Assembly: GCF_005117025.1 (NCBI RefSeq)
Contig: NZ_SWCO01000011.1
Span: 124,001-188,000, forward strand
Reading direction: 5' to 3'
Source: Alteromonas portus
Lineage (GTDB): Bacteria > Pseudomonadota > Gammaproteobacteria > Enterobacterales > Alteromonadaceae
Length of the DNA stretch: 64,000 nucleotides
The notes beneath the pieces are model-generated. The model saw only the letters and a list, made by a program, of their open reading frames with translations, had not been told where the DNA came from and searched no databases. Made by a program: the position numbers and the translations under genes. Positions 39,012 to 47,887 of the stretch are shown one piece after another. Each line of letters begins with the position of its first letter. Within the stretch, counting starts at the first letter, position 1.

Positions 39012-39893
39012 GTGTCTAAAAAGTACGATGAATTTAGGATGGAACTATTCGATAGCACCCATGGTCTGTTGTTTACTATGACGACTATCACTTCTCCTTT
39101 CTTTGCGCCTGAACGCAGCATTGAACACCATGCCCTTGCAAAAAAAAGGGCGTGGCGGCCGCTGCTAATTTCGGGTAGTGCGCATGTTATTGGGGTAATA
39201 GTGGTAGTCATACTTTCTCAGTTGAGCATCAACGATAAAAAAGCGCGGGTGAATACTTTAGAGCGAACGCCCGAGATTAGCGCCAGACTGTATTACCCTC
39301 CAACTCCGCGCACCCCAGTTCAAGCCAAACCAGAAGACGCAAAAACAGTTGATGTTGTCCCTGAAAGGCAAGACATTGAGTTGAAGCCTGATGTTACTCA
39401 AACTACTGAAGCACCTGAAAGTAAAAATAAAATTTCTGAAATTCCTGAAGCCAAGCCGCAGAAAGCGACTGAGCCAGAAATACAGCAACTACCCATAGAA
39501 AATAAGCCAACTATTACGCCACCAACACCCGCTCTTTCAAAAGATGCAAATCGGCGTGCTGGCTCGTTGAACCTGTCGGTAAAAGACGGCACTGCTCTTT
39601 ACTTTGAAAAGTACAATAGTGATAAAACAGACCAAGACGCGAAGCAAGCGGCGAGAGAGTTTCAAGAGCGAAAAAATAGTCCTGTGCTGAGCGGGCCAAG
39701 CACACAGCAAATACAAGATAATGACAATCGTCGCCCTTCTAAACGCGTAAATTGTAGCAGTACGACTAATAAAACCTTGGCGATATTGAGTGGGATTGCA
39801 GGTGGTACCTTAAAATGCACCAAAATGGACGATCACCAACGTTTTATAGACGCTAGAGTCAATAAACTCCCTAAAGACGAAGAGCGAAACTAG
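39012..39893 (+). CDS. TonB-like single-pass protein of unknown function
   Basis: A 293-residue protein that I do not recognise. A cytoplasmic N-terminus (1-48) is followed by one membrane helix (about 50-70, LLISGSAHVIGVIVVVILSQL), then a long Pro/Lys/Glu-rich linker (about 85-180) and a C-terminal part with two cysteines (CSSTTNK, LKCTKMDD). The layout resembles TonB or TolA, but the TonB C-terminal fold is not evident. Start is GTG 39012 with GAGG close upstream; ATG 39039 is an alternative. It faces an AraC-type gene and shares an upstream region with glnK. Confidence 0.65.
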   Translation: MSKKYDEFRMELFDSTHGLLFTMTTITSPFFAPERSIEHHALAKKRAWRPLLISGSAHVIGVIVVVILSQLSINDKKARVNTLERTPEISARLYYPPTPRTPVQAKPEDAKTVDVVPERQDIELKPDVTQTTEAPESKNKISEIPEAKPQKATEPEIQQLPIENKPTITPPTPALSKDANRRAGSLNLSVKDGTALYFEKYNSDKTDQDAKQAAREFQERKNSPVLSGPSTQQIQDNDNRRPSKRVNCSSTTNKTLAILSGIAGGTLKCTKMDDHQRFIDARVNKLPKDEERN

Positions 39894-39930
39894 CCGAGCC
39901 TTTTAACTATTTACCGTCACATCAGGATAG

Positions 39931-40650
39931 TTATTTTCTTTTGAAAAACTTAGGGGGTTGCCCGAAATACGCTTTAAACCGCCTACTAAATGCTGGAACA
40001 TCGTCATATCCCGTCAGTTGAGCAATGCTCAACATTGGAGTATCCGTATTTCTTAACAGTGCTTTGGCCTTTTCCATTCTCACTTTCACAAGATAATCTC
40101 GTAAACTATGCCCGGTGGCCTCTTTAAAACGTATTTTGAATTGCGTTGTTCCCATGCAGGCTATCTGTGCTAACTCCACCTGAGTAAAGCCTCGAGAAAG
40201 ATCTCGATGAATATGACTTAATACAGGAGTCATTCGCTTATCCATACCACATCCCTTCAAGGATGTTTCTAGCAAGGTTAAAAATAGCGCCAATATTTCT
40301 TCATGGCCTTGGTCAGCAAATTGGCTAATTTGAATCTCTACAAACGATAAAAATGCTTGTAATGCTGACGTTACCTGAAATATCGGGTGCAACCTGTCAT
40401 TTAAATTAACTGGCACGTACTCCAAGTCCGCCACAATAAATTTTGACAGTTCGTTAGCGCTAAAATAATGGACCTCATTCGGCGCTATGCATACCCCTTC
40501 GCCTACGCCTACTCGCCCGCTAAAATTATCGATTTCTATCAAAATATGTCCGTTGATAGGCAGCACTAACTGAAAGTAGTTGTGTTTATGGCGGCACGTT
40601 TGCTTCGTATAAGAGCGTACGGATAGCGATGGAATTGGGCTGTCAGTCAT
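39931..40650 (-). CDS. AraC-family transcriptional regulator
   Basis: A 239-residue regulator with an N-terminal cupin-like half (about 15-100, HKHNYFQLVLPINGHILIEID) and a C-terminal double helix-turn-helix (about 140-238). The latter includes FTQVELAQIACMGTTQFKIRFKEATGHS and the family signature LSIAQLTGYDDVPAFSRRFKAYFGQPP. GGGAGC precedes ATG 40650. The ligand and targets are unknown; the nearest candidate target is the divergent DUF808 gene. Confidence 0.9.
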   Translation of the reverse strand: MTDSPIPSLSVRSYTKQTCRHKHNYFQLVLPINGHILIEIDNFSGRVGVGEGVCIAPNEVHYFSANELSKFIVADLEYVPVNLNDRLHPIFQVTSALQAFLSFVEIQISQFADQGHEEILALFLTLLETSLKGCGMDKRMTPVLSHIHRDLSRGFTQVELAQIACMGTTQFKIRFKEATGHSLRDYLVKVRMEKAKALLRNTDTPMLSIAQLTGYDDVPAFSRRFKAYFGQPPKFFKRK

Positions 40651-41038
40651 TTTATTGCTCCCAACAGTCCATATAAGGTAGTACTGAACTTTTGCTTAAC
40701 TCACCGTTTATTTGCATCTATTTCCTTGCCGTTAACTCAGTACTCTCTGCCGTTAGATTAAGCACTTTTATTCATTTTGTCACAAATACGTGCAATATTT
40801 GATACGCCTAGGAAGGCGTCGAACACTACTTTTAAGGATAAGTAAAGGGTTGAAATAAAACAATTACTGAAAATAAATGAATGCCAACAGTCACCACATT
40901 TTTTCCACCGACGGCGCCATTAAAAACTGTGATTTATCGGCTTTATTCCTGATTGTATATCACCCATGTTTTAAGTACGCTAAGCTGCTATTTACTGGCG
41001 ATTACTCTAACTGTAATACATAACAAAGGATACTCGAC
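40651..41038. other. Divergent intergenic region AraC regulator / DUF808 gene
   Basis: 388 bases. A small hairpin ACGCCT-AGGA-AGGCGT lies at 40804-40819. A 48-codon frame at 40877-41023 has no ribosome-binding site and no recognisable character. AAAGGA at 41025-41030 serves the DUF808 gene. No clear operator could be assigned. Confidence 0.4.
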
Positions 41039-41962
41039 GTGGCCGCAGCTAACTTACTTGCCCTACTTGATGATATAGCAACGTTAATGGACGACATCGC
41101 AACCATGTCGAAAGTCGCGGCGCAAAAAACAGCGGGCGTTTTGGGTGACGATTTGGCGGTAAACGCCGACCAGGTTCAAGGCGTTAAAGCAGACCGAGAG
41201 CTACCTGTTGTATGGGCAGTAGCAAAAGGCTCACTTATTAATAAAGCAATATTGGTTCCTGCGGCGTTGGCCATCAGTGCTTTTGTTCCCTCACTTATAA
41301 CCGTCCTTTTGGTACTAGGCGGGTTATATTTATGTTTTGAAGGTGCGGAAAAACTGCTGCACAAATACCTTCCCCACGAAGATGAAGAGAAAACACGAGA
41401 AGCCAGAATAGAAGCGCTTACCCATGAAGATGTGGATATGGTAGCGTTTGAGAAAGATAAAATTAAAGGCGCTATACGCACCGACTTCATACTGTCTGCT
41501 GAAATCATTGTTATTGCATTAGGGACTGTGACCGATGCAACACTTACTACGCAAATTGGTGTGCTAGTAGCATTAAGCTTAGCCATTACCCTTGGCGTTT
41601 ATGGGCTGGTAGCGGCACTAGTTAAAATGGACGATGTCGGGCTTTACATGCTTCGCAAGTCGTTAACAGGTTCAATGAACACCCTTCAACGATTTGTTGG
41701 CAGAGCGCTATTGGTCGCCGCCCCCGCACTAATGAAAACCCTTGCGGTTGTAGGCACTGTTGCTATGTTTTTAGTCGGTGGTGGCATCCTCACACACAGC
41801 ATTGGCTTTTTGCACGTTATTACCGACTGGTTTACCGCACTTATCCCAGACGTATCGCTGGTTATGTCTATACTTGCTGATGGTGTTGTTGGTATTGCTG
41901 CTGGTGTGATCATTGCGCTAGTAGTGACAATGGTTTCACAATTTAGAAGTAAAGCGTCCTAG
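41039..41962 (+). CDS. DUF808 (YedI-type) inner-membrane protein
   Basis: A 307-residue membrane protein of the DUF808 family, function unknown. The signature N-terminus NLLALLDDIATLMDDIATMSKVAAQKTAGVLGDDLAVNA (in parts, residues 4-42) is unmistakable. About six hydrophobic segments follow (near 72-100, 145-165, 170-192, 220-250, 280-300). GTG 41039 has AAAGGA eight bases upstream and is the natural start because the family begins there. Confidence 0.85.
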   Translation: MAAANLLALLDDIATLMDDIATMSKVAAQKTAGVLGDDLAVNADQVQGVKADRELPVVWAVAKGSLINKAILVPAALAISAFVPSLITVLLVLGGLYLCFEGAEKLLHKYLPHEDEEKTREARIEALTHEDVDMVAFEKDKIKGAIRTDFILSAEIIVIALGTVTDATLTTQIGVLVALSLAITLGVYGLVAALVKMDDVGLYMLRKSLTGSMNTLQRFVGRALLVAAPALMKTLAVVGTVAMFLVGGGILTHSIGFLHVITDWFTALIPDVSLVMSILADGVVGIAAGVIIALVVTMVSQFRSKAS

Positions 41963-42334
41963 ACCTATTCACTCTTTTACACATTGGCGGCGCTGCTCTT
42001 TTTTATAGACCTGCGCCCCTATTTTCGACCTTTCTCATGGTAACCAGTGTCGCTGCGCGAATGTCAAAAACGTTTCGTTAGTCATTTTGACCACCTCTAC
42101 ATTAAATTCGCTAAATTTTAGTATCTCTTTAATTCTTCAATTCCACCTTTATTTTTTATAAAAAGTTAAAATTCATTAAATTCATATACTTACATTATTT
42201 TAACGAGTTGGCACATCCCTCGCTATAAACTAATTGTTAATTGATAACGACTTATTATCGAAACCTTTAGCAACATAATAGCTGCCACGCAGTATGTTCA
42301 AGTGCAGTGTCTAACTTAATTTTTGGAGATTACT
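41963..42334. other. AT-rich regulatory region before the small exported-protein operon
   Basis: 372 bases, very AT-rich between 42090 and 42200, without a credible ORF. It contains the sigma-54-type promoter match at 42209-42225 and the GGAG ribosome-binding site of the downstream gene. I saw no NtrC-like box in it. Confidence 0.5.
42209..42225 (+). promoter_or_regulatory. Sigma-54 promoter candidate
   Basis: TGGCACATCCCTCGCTA matches the -24/-12 consensus TGGCACG-N4-TTGCWA at all of TGGCAC and at the -12 GC, with exact GG-N10-GC spacing; two consensus bases differ. Transcription would start near 42235, about 100 bases before the exported-protein gene. Confidence 0.65.
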
Positions 42335-42619
42335 ATGTTTATCGGTCGCAAAACTTTCACTGCACTAACTTTAGCAACTAGCGTATTGGGCGCATCAGCG
42401 TTCGCTGACGACACTCAGAACAATATTGTTTCGCATACAGATTTTATCGTTGAAAGCGCCATGCACGACGTAAAGCAGAACTTGGATCTAGGCGTGACTT
42501 ATGACGTGTTAACTGCAAGTCATACGTTTGAGCCAGAAGTAGAAGAAGCAAATGCATTGGTTGCTGACATCACTATTACGCCGATTGAGCCTATCAACTC
42601 AGACGATAACGACGCATAA
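42335..42619 (+). CDS. Small acidic exported protein, function unknown
   Basis: A 94-residue protein from ATG 42335 (GGAG upstream). It has a clean Sec signal peptide (MFIGRKTFTALTLATSVLGASAFA, about 24 residues) and a mature part of about 70 residues, strongly acidic, ending SDDNDA, with no cysteine. I do not recognise a family. Its stop codon overlaps the ribosome-binding site (TAAGGAG) of a 36-residue membrane peptide gene, so the two are translated from one message. Confidence 0.7.
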   Translation: MFIGRKTFTALTLATSVLGASAFADDTQNNIVSHTDFIVESAMHDVKQNLDLGVTYDVLTASHTFEPEVEEANALVADITITPIEPINSDDNDA

Positions 42620-42630
42620 GGAGAATGCAC

Positions 42631-42741
42631 ATGTTAACCGCCGCAACCCTATTTATGGTGGTACTCGGTCCGGTTATTGCGTTTGTAGTCAGTGCGCTGG
42701 TGTTTTCAACAGCGCGCCTATTCCTTCAGAAAGGTCACTGA
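42631..42741 (+). CDS. 36-residue single-helix membrane peptide
   Basis: ATG 42631 to TGA 42739-42741, with AAGGAG seven bases upstream. The peptide starts MLTAATLFMVVLGPVIAFVV, continues through a hydrophobic helix to about residue 26, and ends in a short basic tail (ARLFLQKGH). Such small inner-membrane peptides often attach to a larger partner. Pairing with the exported protein just upstream suggests a joint role; what it is cannot be read from the sequence. Confidence 0.65.
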   Translation: MLTAATLFMVVLGPVIAFVVSALVFSTARLFLQKGH

Positions 42742-42809
42742 AAACGCAATAAAAACAAATAGGAACCTAACCGACTACCGCTAAAAAATTTGCCTTCCCT
42801 GGGCCTTTT

Positions 42810-42888
42810 ACTCCAGAGGGAGATAGAAAGCACTGACAGTATCCCAGCCAAGTGATTGTGTTTTCTATCTTCTTCCTGGAGTTTTTTT
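42810..42888 (+). terminator. Long terminator hairpin overlapping the mrcB stop
   Basis: ACTCCAGAGGGAGATAGAAAGCAC (42810 onward) pairs with the segment ending at CTGGAGT (42876-42882), with several G-U pairs, and leads into seven T (42882-42888). It terminates the small operon; the T run contains part of the mrcB stop codon on the other strand. Confidence 0.75.
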
Positions 42889-45238
42889 ATCCGAATATGC
42901 GTTCCCACCAGCTTTTTTCATCTTTATCGCTGTCTTTGTCTACAGGACGGCCTGAACAATCTTGTTGAGGTGGAGGAAGCACATCCAAAATAGCCGGTAC
43001 GCTTAAACTTCCTGCACACCCTGCAACCACAACAGCGCCAGTCTTGGCGTCAAAGTGTGCAATGCCTAAGCCTTTGGGGAAACGTCTTGATAATGATTTA
43101 GGTGACTGAGATTTCATATAGTTTATAAAGACAGGCAAGGCACCACCTGCACCGGTTAAGTTAACCGGTTGGTTATCGTCATTGCCTACCCAAACCGTAA
43201 CCACATTGTTTCTATCGAAACCACTAAACCAGCTATCGCGGTAATCGTCTGTGGTGCCCGTTTTGCCAGCCATATTCACATTGCCAAAATTCCAGCCAAT
43301 GCGCTTCGCTGTGCCTTCTGTGGTTACCTTGTACAACGCATAGTTGAGTAGATAGGTCGCCGCCTCATCGGTGCGCTGTGCAAAAAACTCCGCCTTCTTC
43401 CAAAGCAGCGCATTATCTGCTGTTACTACAGAAGTCACCGTATGAAGAGGGATATAACGCCCATCATTTGATAGGGTCTGATACATTTGATTGGTACTAA
43501 ATGGTGTCAATTCAAAAGCACCAAGGGTCAACGACGGTACTTTGTCGACCGGCGTGGTTACTCCTAATCGTTCTATCGTATCGGCTAACGCATCAAGCCC
43601 TATCTGCATGCCTAAATTAACGGTTGGTATATTTAAAGACTCGACAAGTCCTTGAAGTAACGGTACCTGCCCTCTGAACTCTTTATCGTAGTTTTGCGGG
43701 GACCAGGTTTTTCCATTTCGACTTTCAAGGGTAATGGGCTCGTCTTTAAGCGGCGTTGCCAAGTTAAACTGTGTTGGATCTTCTAATGCAGTTAAGTAAA
43801 CCGCAGGTTTAATCAGCGAGCCAATTGGACGTTTTGCGTCTAGCGCTCGATTGAAGCCTTTAAACGCAAAGTTCTTTCCGCCTACAATAGCGCGTACTTC
43901 ACCACTTGCGCTGTCAGTCACTACCATTGCGCCCTGTAAGGGTACCTGCCTGTCTTTTTGCAAGCCGTCTAATGTGCCTGACAATGCACTTTCAGCGCGG
44001 CGCTGAGCTACGATATCAAGTGTTGTAAACACTTTTACACCCGAGTCTCTTAAGCTTGGCTCTGCCAGAATTTCATTGAGTTCTCTACGCACCTGCTCCA
44101 TAAACGCAGGGTGTTTACCGCTTGCTAAGCTCGCACCACTGGCAAGCCCTAGCGGCATATTCACAAAGCGTTCGTAGTCTTGACGACTAATTTCATTTTC
44201 ATCAAACAGCATGCGCAGCACTAGATCACGACGCTCTTTCGTGCGCTCGGCATATTTGCGAGGATTGTAATAGGATGGCCCCTTGATTATAGCAACCAAC
44301 GTGGCTATCTCTGGTGTACTTAACTCGTTAGCTGGTCGGTCAAAATAGAAGTAGCTGGCAAGGCCAAAACCATGTACGGCCATATCACCATTTTGCCCTA
44401 AGAACACTTCGTTTAAGTACGCTTCAATAATTTCTGATTTGCTATAACGGGCATCAATGATCACCGCCATAATGGCTTCTTTGGCCTTTCTCACAATAGA
44501 ACGCTCACGGGTTAAAAACATGTTTTTAACCAGCTGCTGCGTTAGCGTGCTGCCACCTTGAACCGTTCTACCGGCTGCAATATTTGCCATTAGGGCTCTC
44601 AAAATTGAAAGCGGCGCAACGCCATGGTGATTATAAAAATTGCGGTCTTCCACCAGCGTTAGCGCTTTAGGCAACATTTCAGGAATAGTGTCTAACGTTA
44701 CCAGCATGCGGTCTTCTTGCGAACCGCTTGTCATACGCGTTACTAACCAAGGTTCAAGCCTAACCGAGCCAAAGGGTCGACTCTGAGTCTTGTCGTAAAT
44801 TTCACCAATGCGCGCTCCTTCCCACGTTATCACCAAGTGGCGCAACGGCTCTGCACCTTCAGGAAACTGAAACGCCCGGCGCTGAACTGTCAGCACTTTA
44901 TTTTGATAGCTGTACTCACCGCTACTGTCAGCAAAAGTCACCTTTCGATAGCCCAGCAAATTAAGTTCATCAATGACTTCTTGGGGCGTTATCTCTTCAC
45001 CCTTGCTGACTTCCAACGGACGAGCGAAGATCTGTGCAGGCACTTCCCATTTATTCCCAGAAAACGCATGTTTAATTTGGGCGTCAAGGTAGAAGGCATA
45101 CGCCCCAAGCACAACCAAACCAATAAGCGCGACTCGCCAAAACAGTTTGAAAAACCACGAACGCTTGGCCGAGCTTTTACCATTGCTAGATGCTTTACTT
45201 TTTGAAGATGGATTGTCTTTTGTCTGTCTTTTTGCCAC
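42887..45238 (-). CDS. mrcB: Penicillin-binding protein 1B
   Basis: Bifunctional class A PBP that polymerises and cross-links peptidoglycan at the inner membrane. The 783-residue protein has a basic cytoplasmic tail (1-30), a membrane helix (about 30-48) and a UB2H-like region (about 60-160). A transglycosylase domain follows with the catalytic Glu in LVEDRNFY and the GGSTLTQQLVKN motif. The transpeptidase domain carries S-x-x-K in GSLIKP, SLN and KTGTTDD. The start is GTG 45238; no upstream in-frame ATG was found. Order relative to hrpB and thpR resembles E. coli. Confidence 0.93.
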   Translation of the reverse strand: MAKRQTKDNPSSKSKASSNGKSSAKRSWFFKLFWRVALIGLVVLGAYAFYLDAQIKHAFSGNKWEVPAQIFARPLEVSKGEEITPQEVIDELNLLGYRKVTFADSSGEYSYQNKVLTVQRRAFQFPEGAEPLRHLVITWEGARIGEIYDKTQSRPFGSVRLEPWLVTRMTSGSQEDRMLVTLDTIPEMLPKALTLVEDRNFYNHHGVAPLSILRALMANIAAGRTVQGGSTLTQQLVKNMFLTRERSIVRKAKEAIMAVIIDARYSKSEIIEAYLNEVFLGQNGDMAVHGFGLASYFYFDRPANELSTPEIATLVAIIKGPSYYNPRKYAERTKERRDLVLRMLFDENEISRQDYERFVNMPLGLASGASLASGKHPAFMEQVRRELNEILAEPSLRDSGVKVFTTLDIVAQRRAESALSGTLDGLQKDRQVPLQGAMVVTDSASGEVRAIVGGKNFAFKGFNRALDAKRPIGSLIKPAVYLTALEDPTQFNLATPLKDEPITLESRNGKTWSPQNYDKEFRGQVPLLQGLVESLNIPTVNLGMQIGLDALADTIERLGVTTPVDKVPSLTLGAFELTPFSTNQMYQTLSNDGRYIPLHTVTSVVTADNALLWKKAEFFAQRTDEAATYLLNYALYKVTTEGTAKRIGWNFGNVNMAGKTGTTDDYRDSWFSGFDRNNVVTVWVGNDDNQPVNLTGAGGALPVFINYMKSQSPKSLSRRFPKGLGIAHFDAKTGAVVVAGCAGSLSVPAILDVLPPPQQDCSGRPVDKDSDKDEKSWWERIFG

Positions 45239-45506
45239 GTGAAAACGCCATGAAGATCATTGAGGATGACATCGCACATATTGCGATATGAATTTAACGA
45301 ACGCCTGTTAAAACGTTAGTTTCAATACTGTTTACATTACCATTCAGGCAGCCTCTCAACAACTGTTTCCAAATATGCACACTTGGTGTTTCTTTAATGC
45401 TAAAACGTCGTATGTTGCTTATATGTTGAAGGACGAAAATGAATTTTACTCGCGTTTCACGGTCACAATGCGATAGCATGCTGGCAAGTAACACAGGAAC
45501 CGTACT

Positions 45507-46793
45507 ATGCGCTTAGCTTCATTTAAGTCTTCTTTTTTCTCAACTCGTTCGCCTAAAGGGGCTAAGTCTTACGCCTCATTTCTTCGACCGTCACTTCGCG
45601 CCTCTATTGCGCTGCTTCTAGCGGGTGCGACAATGAGTTCAGCGCTAGCCAATGAACAATTCGCTAGCTGCACCGCAGCACTTGCCGATAAAGCCAAGCA
45701 AGAAGGGGTTAGCCAGCAAACTATCGATAATGTATTTCCTCGCCTTGTCCACCAAGACCGTGTGATAGAGCTAGACCGAAGCCAACCTGAGTTTGTACAA
45801 ACCTTTCCAGGGTACTTCAGCAAGCGCGTTACCGACTGGCGCACCGAAAAAGGCAAAGAGATGTATGCAAAGCACGACAAGCTTTTGCATAAGCTAAGCG
45901 AAAAATACGGCGTGCCTCCTCATTACCTGCTTGCTTTCTGGGGGCTAGAAACAAACTTTGGTTCTTATAAAGGCAAAATGCCGGTACTCGATTCGCTTGC
46001 CACTTTGGCTTGTGATAAACGAAGAAGTACCTACTTCACACAAGAGTTTCTTGTTGCTGTGAAGCTGATGGAACGAGAGAAGCTGCAAAAAGAGGACATG
46101 ATTGGCTCGTGGGCCGGTGCAATGGGTCACACCCAATTTATGCCCTCGGCCTATACCCACTACGCTATTGATGGCGATGGCGATGGGCAAATCAACTTGT
46201 GGGCGAGTGAAGAAGATGCGTTATCTTCTGCGGCTAATTTCTTGGCTAGTCTAGGTTGGGAACGAGCTTTCCGCTGGGGTCGTGAAGTGCAATTGCCCGA
46301 AAACTTTGATTATCAAGAGTCAGGCTATAAAAATAGAAAATCCCTAAGCGAATGGAATGCCCAAGGCGTGAAAAAAGCTGACGGCTCTGAGTTGGGCGAT
46401 GACGACACTACGGCCTACGTTATTGTGCCTGCAGGTCACAATGGCCCCGCCTTTATCGCCTACAAAAACTTCCGCGTTATTATGCGCTGGAACAACTCTG
46501 AATTTTATGCCATTGCCGTTGGTGTATTGGCCGACCGCATTGCTGGCGCGTCTGGTATTAAAGCCACCTTGCCCGACCTGCCTGCGTACAGTCGCAAAGA
46601 TATTATTGCCCTTCAAAGCAAGCTGAATGATTTAGGCTTTGATGTGGGTAAGCCTGACGGCATTATTGGCCCAGCCACGCGAGAAGGCATTCGCAACTAC
46701 CAAATTAGCAATAATATGATTGCAGATGGGTTTCCGGGTCTTGAGGTGATGGCTGCACTTAATATTGACCTGGCAAGCAAAGCTAACTCTTAA
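45507..46793 (+). CDS. MltB-family lytic murein transglycosylase with peptidoglycan-binding domain
   Basis: Cleaves peptidoglycan glycan strands to 1,6-anhydro products. 428 residues: a long signal region with its hydrophobic core at about 33-48 (IALLLAGATMSSALA), an SLT-type MltB domain (about 55-345) with the catalytic Glu in WGLETNFG and AMGHTQFMPSAY, and a PG_binding_1 domain (about 360-420, LQSKLNDLGFDVGKPDGIIGPATREGI in parts). AGGAAC precedes ATG 45507. Divergent from mrcB, so synthesis and cleavage enzymes share a promoter region. Confidence 0.9.
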   Translation: MRLASFKSSFFSTRSPKGAKSYASFLRPSLRASIALLLAGATMSSALANEQFASCTAALADKAKQEGVSQQTIDNVFPRLVHQDRVIELDRSQPEFVQTFPGYFSKRVTDWRTEKGKEMYAKHDKLLHKLSEKYGVPPHYLLAFWGLETNFGSYKGKMPVLDSLATLACDKRRSTYFTQEFLVAVKLMEREKLQKEDMIGSWAGAMGHTQFMPSAYTHYAIDGDGDGQINLWASEEDALSSAANFLASLGWERAFRWGREVQLPENFDYQESGYKNRKSLSEWNAQGVKKADGSELGDDDTTAYVIVPAGHNGPAFIAYKNFRVIMRWNNSEFYAIAVGVLADRIAGASGIKATLPDLPAYSRKDIIALQSKLNDLGFDVGKPDGIIGPATREGIRNYQISNNMIADGFPGLEVMAALNIDLASKANS

Positions 46794-46807
46794 TCTTGAT
46801 TAAAACA

Positions 46808-46825
46808 GCGCCCTTTCAGGGGCGC
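46808..46825. terminator. Weak hairpin between convergent genes
   Basis: GCGCCC and GGGCGC form a six-base GC stem over a six-base loop in the 88-base gap between the transglycosylase and the DUF4198 gene. No T run, so termination is only possible. Confidence 0.35.
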
Positions 46826-46881
46826 ATTAATCATTTGGTATTTTCAGTAATCGGTAAGGTAAAAACCGTTCAGCTTATTGG

Positions 46882-47694
46882 TTACTGAACATATTCAAAC
46901 GTTAGGCTTGAAAAGTAGGTTTCGAAATCTGCTGCCGAACTATTTGTAAGTGGGACTCCCCAAACTGTATTCAGAATTACAGGTCCTTCGACGTCAAATT
47001 TAAATGTTGCCTTGCCCTCACTATCCGTTTTAACCGCTTGCTCTTTAGCACTGTGATCAACCAAGGAATACGCATCAATAAGCGCGTTACTCAAAGGCTT
47101 ACCTTTAAATAATACCTGAACAGATAGCGTGTTTCCTGCAAGCTTGTAAGGATGTTCAAGGGGTACTATTTCCAATGTGTGGCCAATGGGTTTTAATGCG
47201 TTGTTCGTTACCGCGTCACCAACTTGCACAATGGTTTTCGCCTTTCTAGAGTACAGCTCTTTACCGGCGATATCGTTTTGTCCCCTCGCCTCGCGGTGCG
47301 CCAACACCTCAGTTAAGCCTTCTTCTTTTGCATACTGATTAAACTTCTTCGCTTTTAATGTGCTTGTGGCGTGATAGCTTTCAAACCCTATGACGTGAGT
47401 ACCGGATGGGAGCTTGGTTGTTTTTGCCATTCCCGGCAGCATTGAGGTTTTAGGTATAACACTGGCAGCCATATCAGTCACACCGTCAAAAGAGTAGGTG
47501 CGTAACGCGACTATTCTATCCCATGCAAGGTTCCAATGAGACGTATCTTCCTTATGACCCACTTTAAACTGCAATGCCAGCGAACTCGGCTCTTTAGAGC
47601 GATAGGCTGTGGGTTCTAGCCAAAAATCATGAGCTTGTACGTTAATTGAAGTAACAAAAAAAAAAGCAGCAGTAGCAAAACAAGGTAGTTTCAT
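46882..47694 (-). CDS. DUF4198 periplasmic protein
   Basis: A 270-residue exported protein. A signal peptide (about 1-21, cleaved after VQA) leads into HDFWLEP, the hallmark of DUF4198 proteins, several of which are linked to nickel or cobalt uptake. The C-terminal part resembles an Ig-like carrier domain (GNTLSVQVLFKGKPLSNALIDAYS). No metal transporter gene is adjacent, so the ligand is unknown. No clear ribosome-binding site was found before ATG 47694. Confidence 0.75.
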   Translation of the reverse strand: MKLPCFATAAFFFVTSINVQAHDFWLEPTAYRSKEPSSLALQFKVGHKEDTSHWNLAWDRIVALRTYSFDGVTDMAASVIPKTSMLPGMAKTTKLPSGTHVIGFESYHATSTLKAKKFNQYAKEEGLTEVLAHREARGQNDIAGKELYSRKAKTIVQVGDAVTNNALKPIGHTLEIVPLEHPYKLAGNTLSVQVLFKGKPLSNALIDAYSLVDHSAKEQAVKTDSEGKATFKFDVEGPVILNTVWGVPLTNSSAADFETYFSSLTFEYVQ

Positions 47695-47887
47695 TGCGTC
47701 GTTTAACCCGTAAATAAGAGTAAGATTACATACTCCAACTTAGCGCAAGTTTCCGCGTACGACCACTGTCGTAAAAAACATACATGTACGATACTGGCAT
47801 ATAAGAAAAAGGCGTATAAATACTACTCTTGTTTAAAACAAACAAAAATCACCTGAAAACGAGGGTTCGTATAGCCGTATCGGCGCG

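Noticed and set aside
40877..41023. 48-codon ORF just before the DUF808 gene
   Set aside because: No ribosome-binding site and unremarkable composition; it ends just before the DUF808 Shine-Dalgarno, but that alone is weak support.
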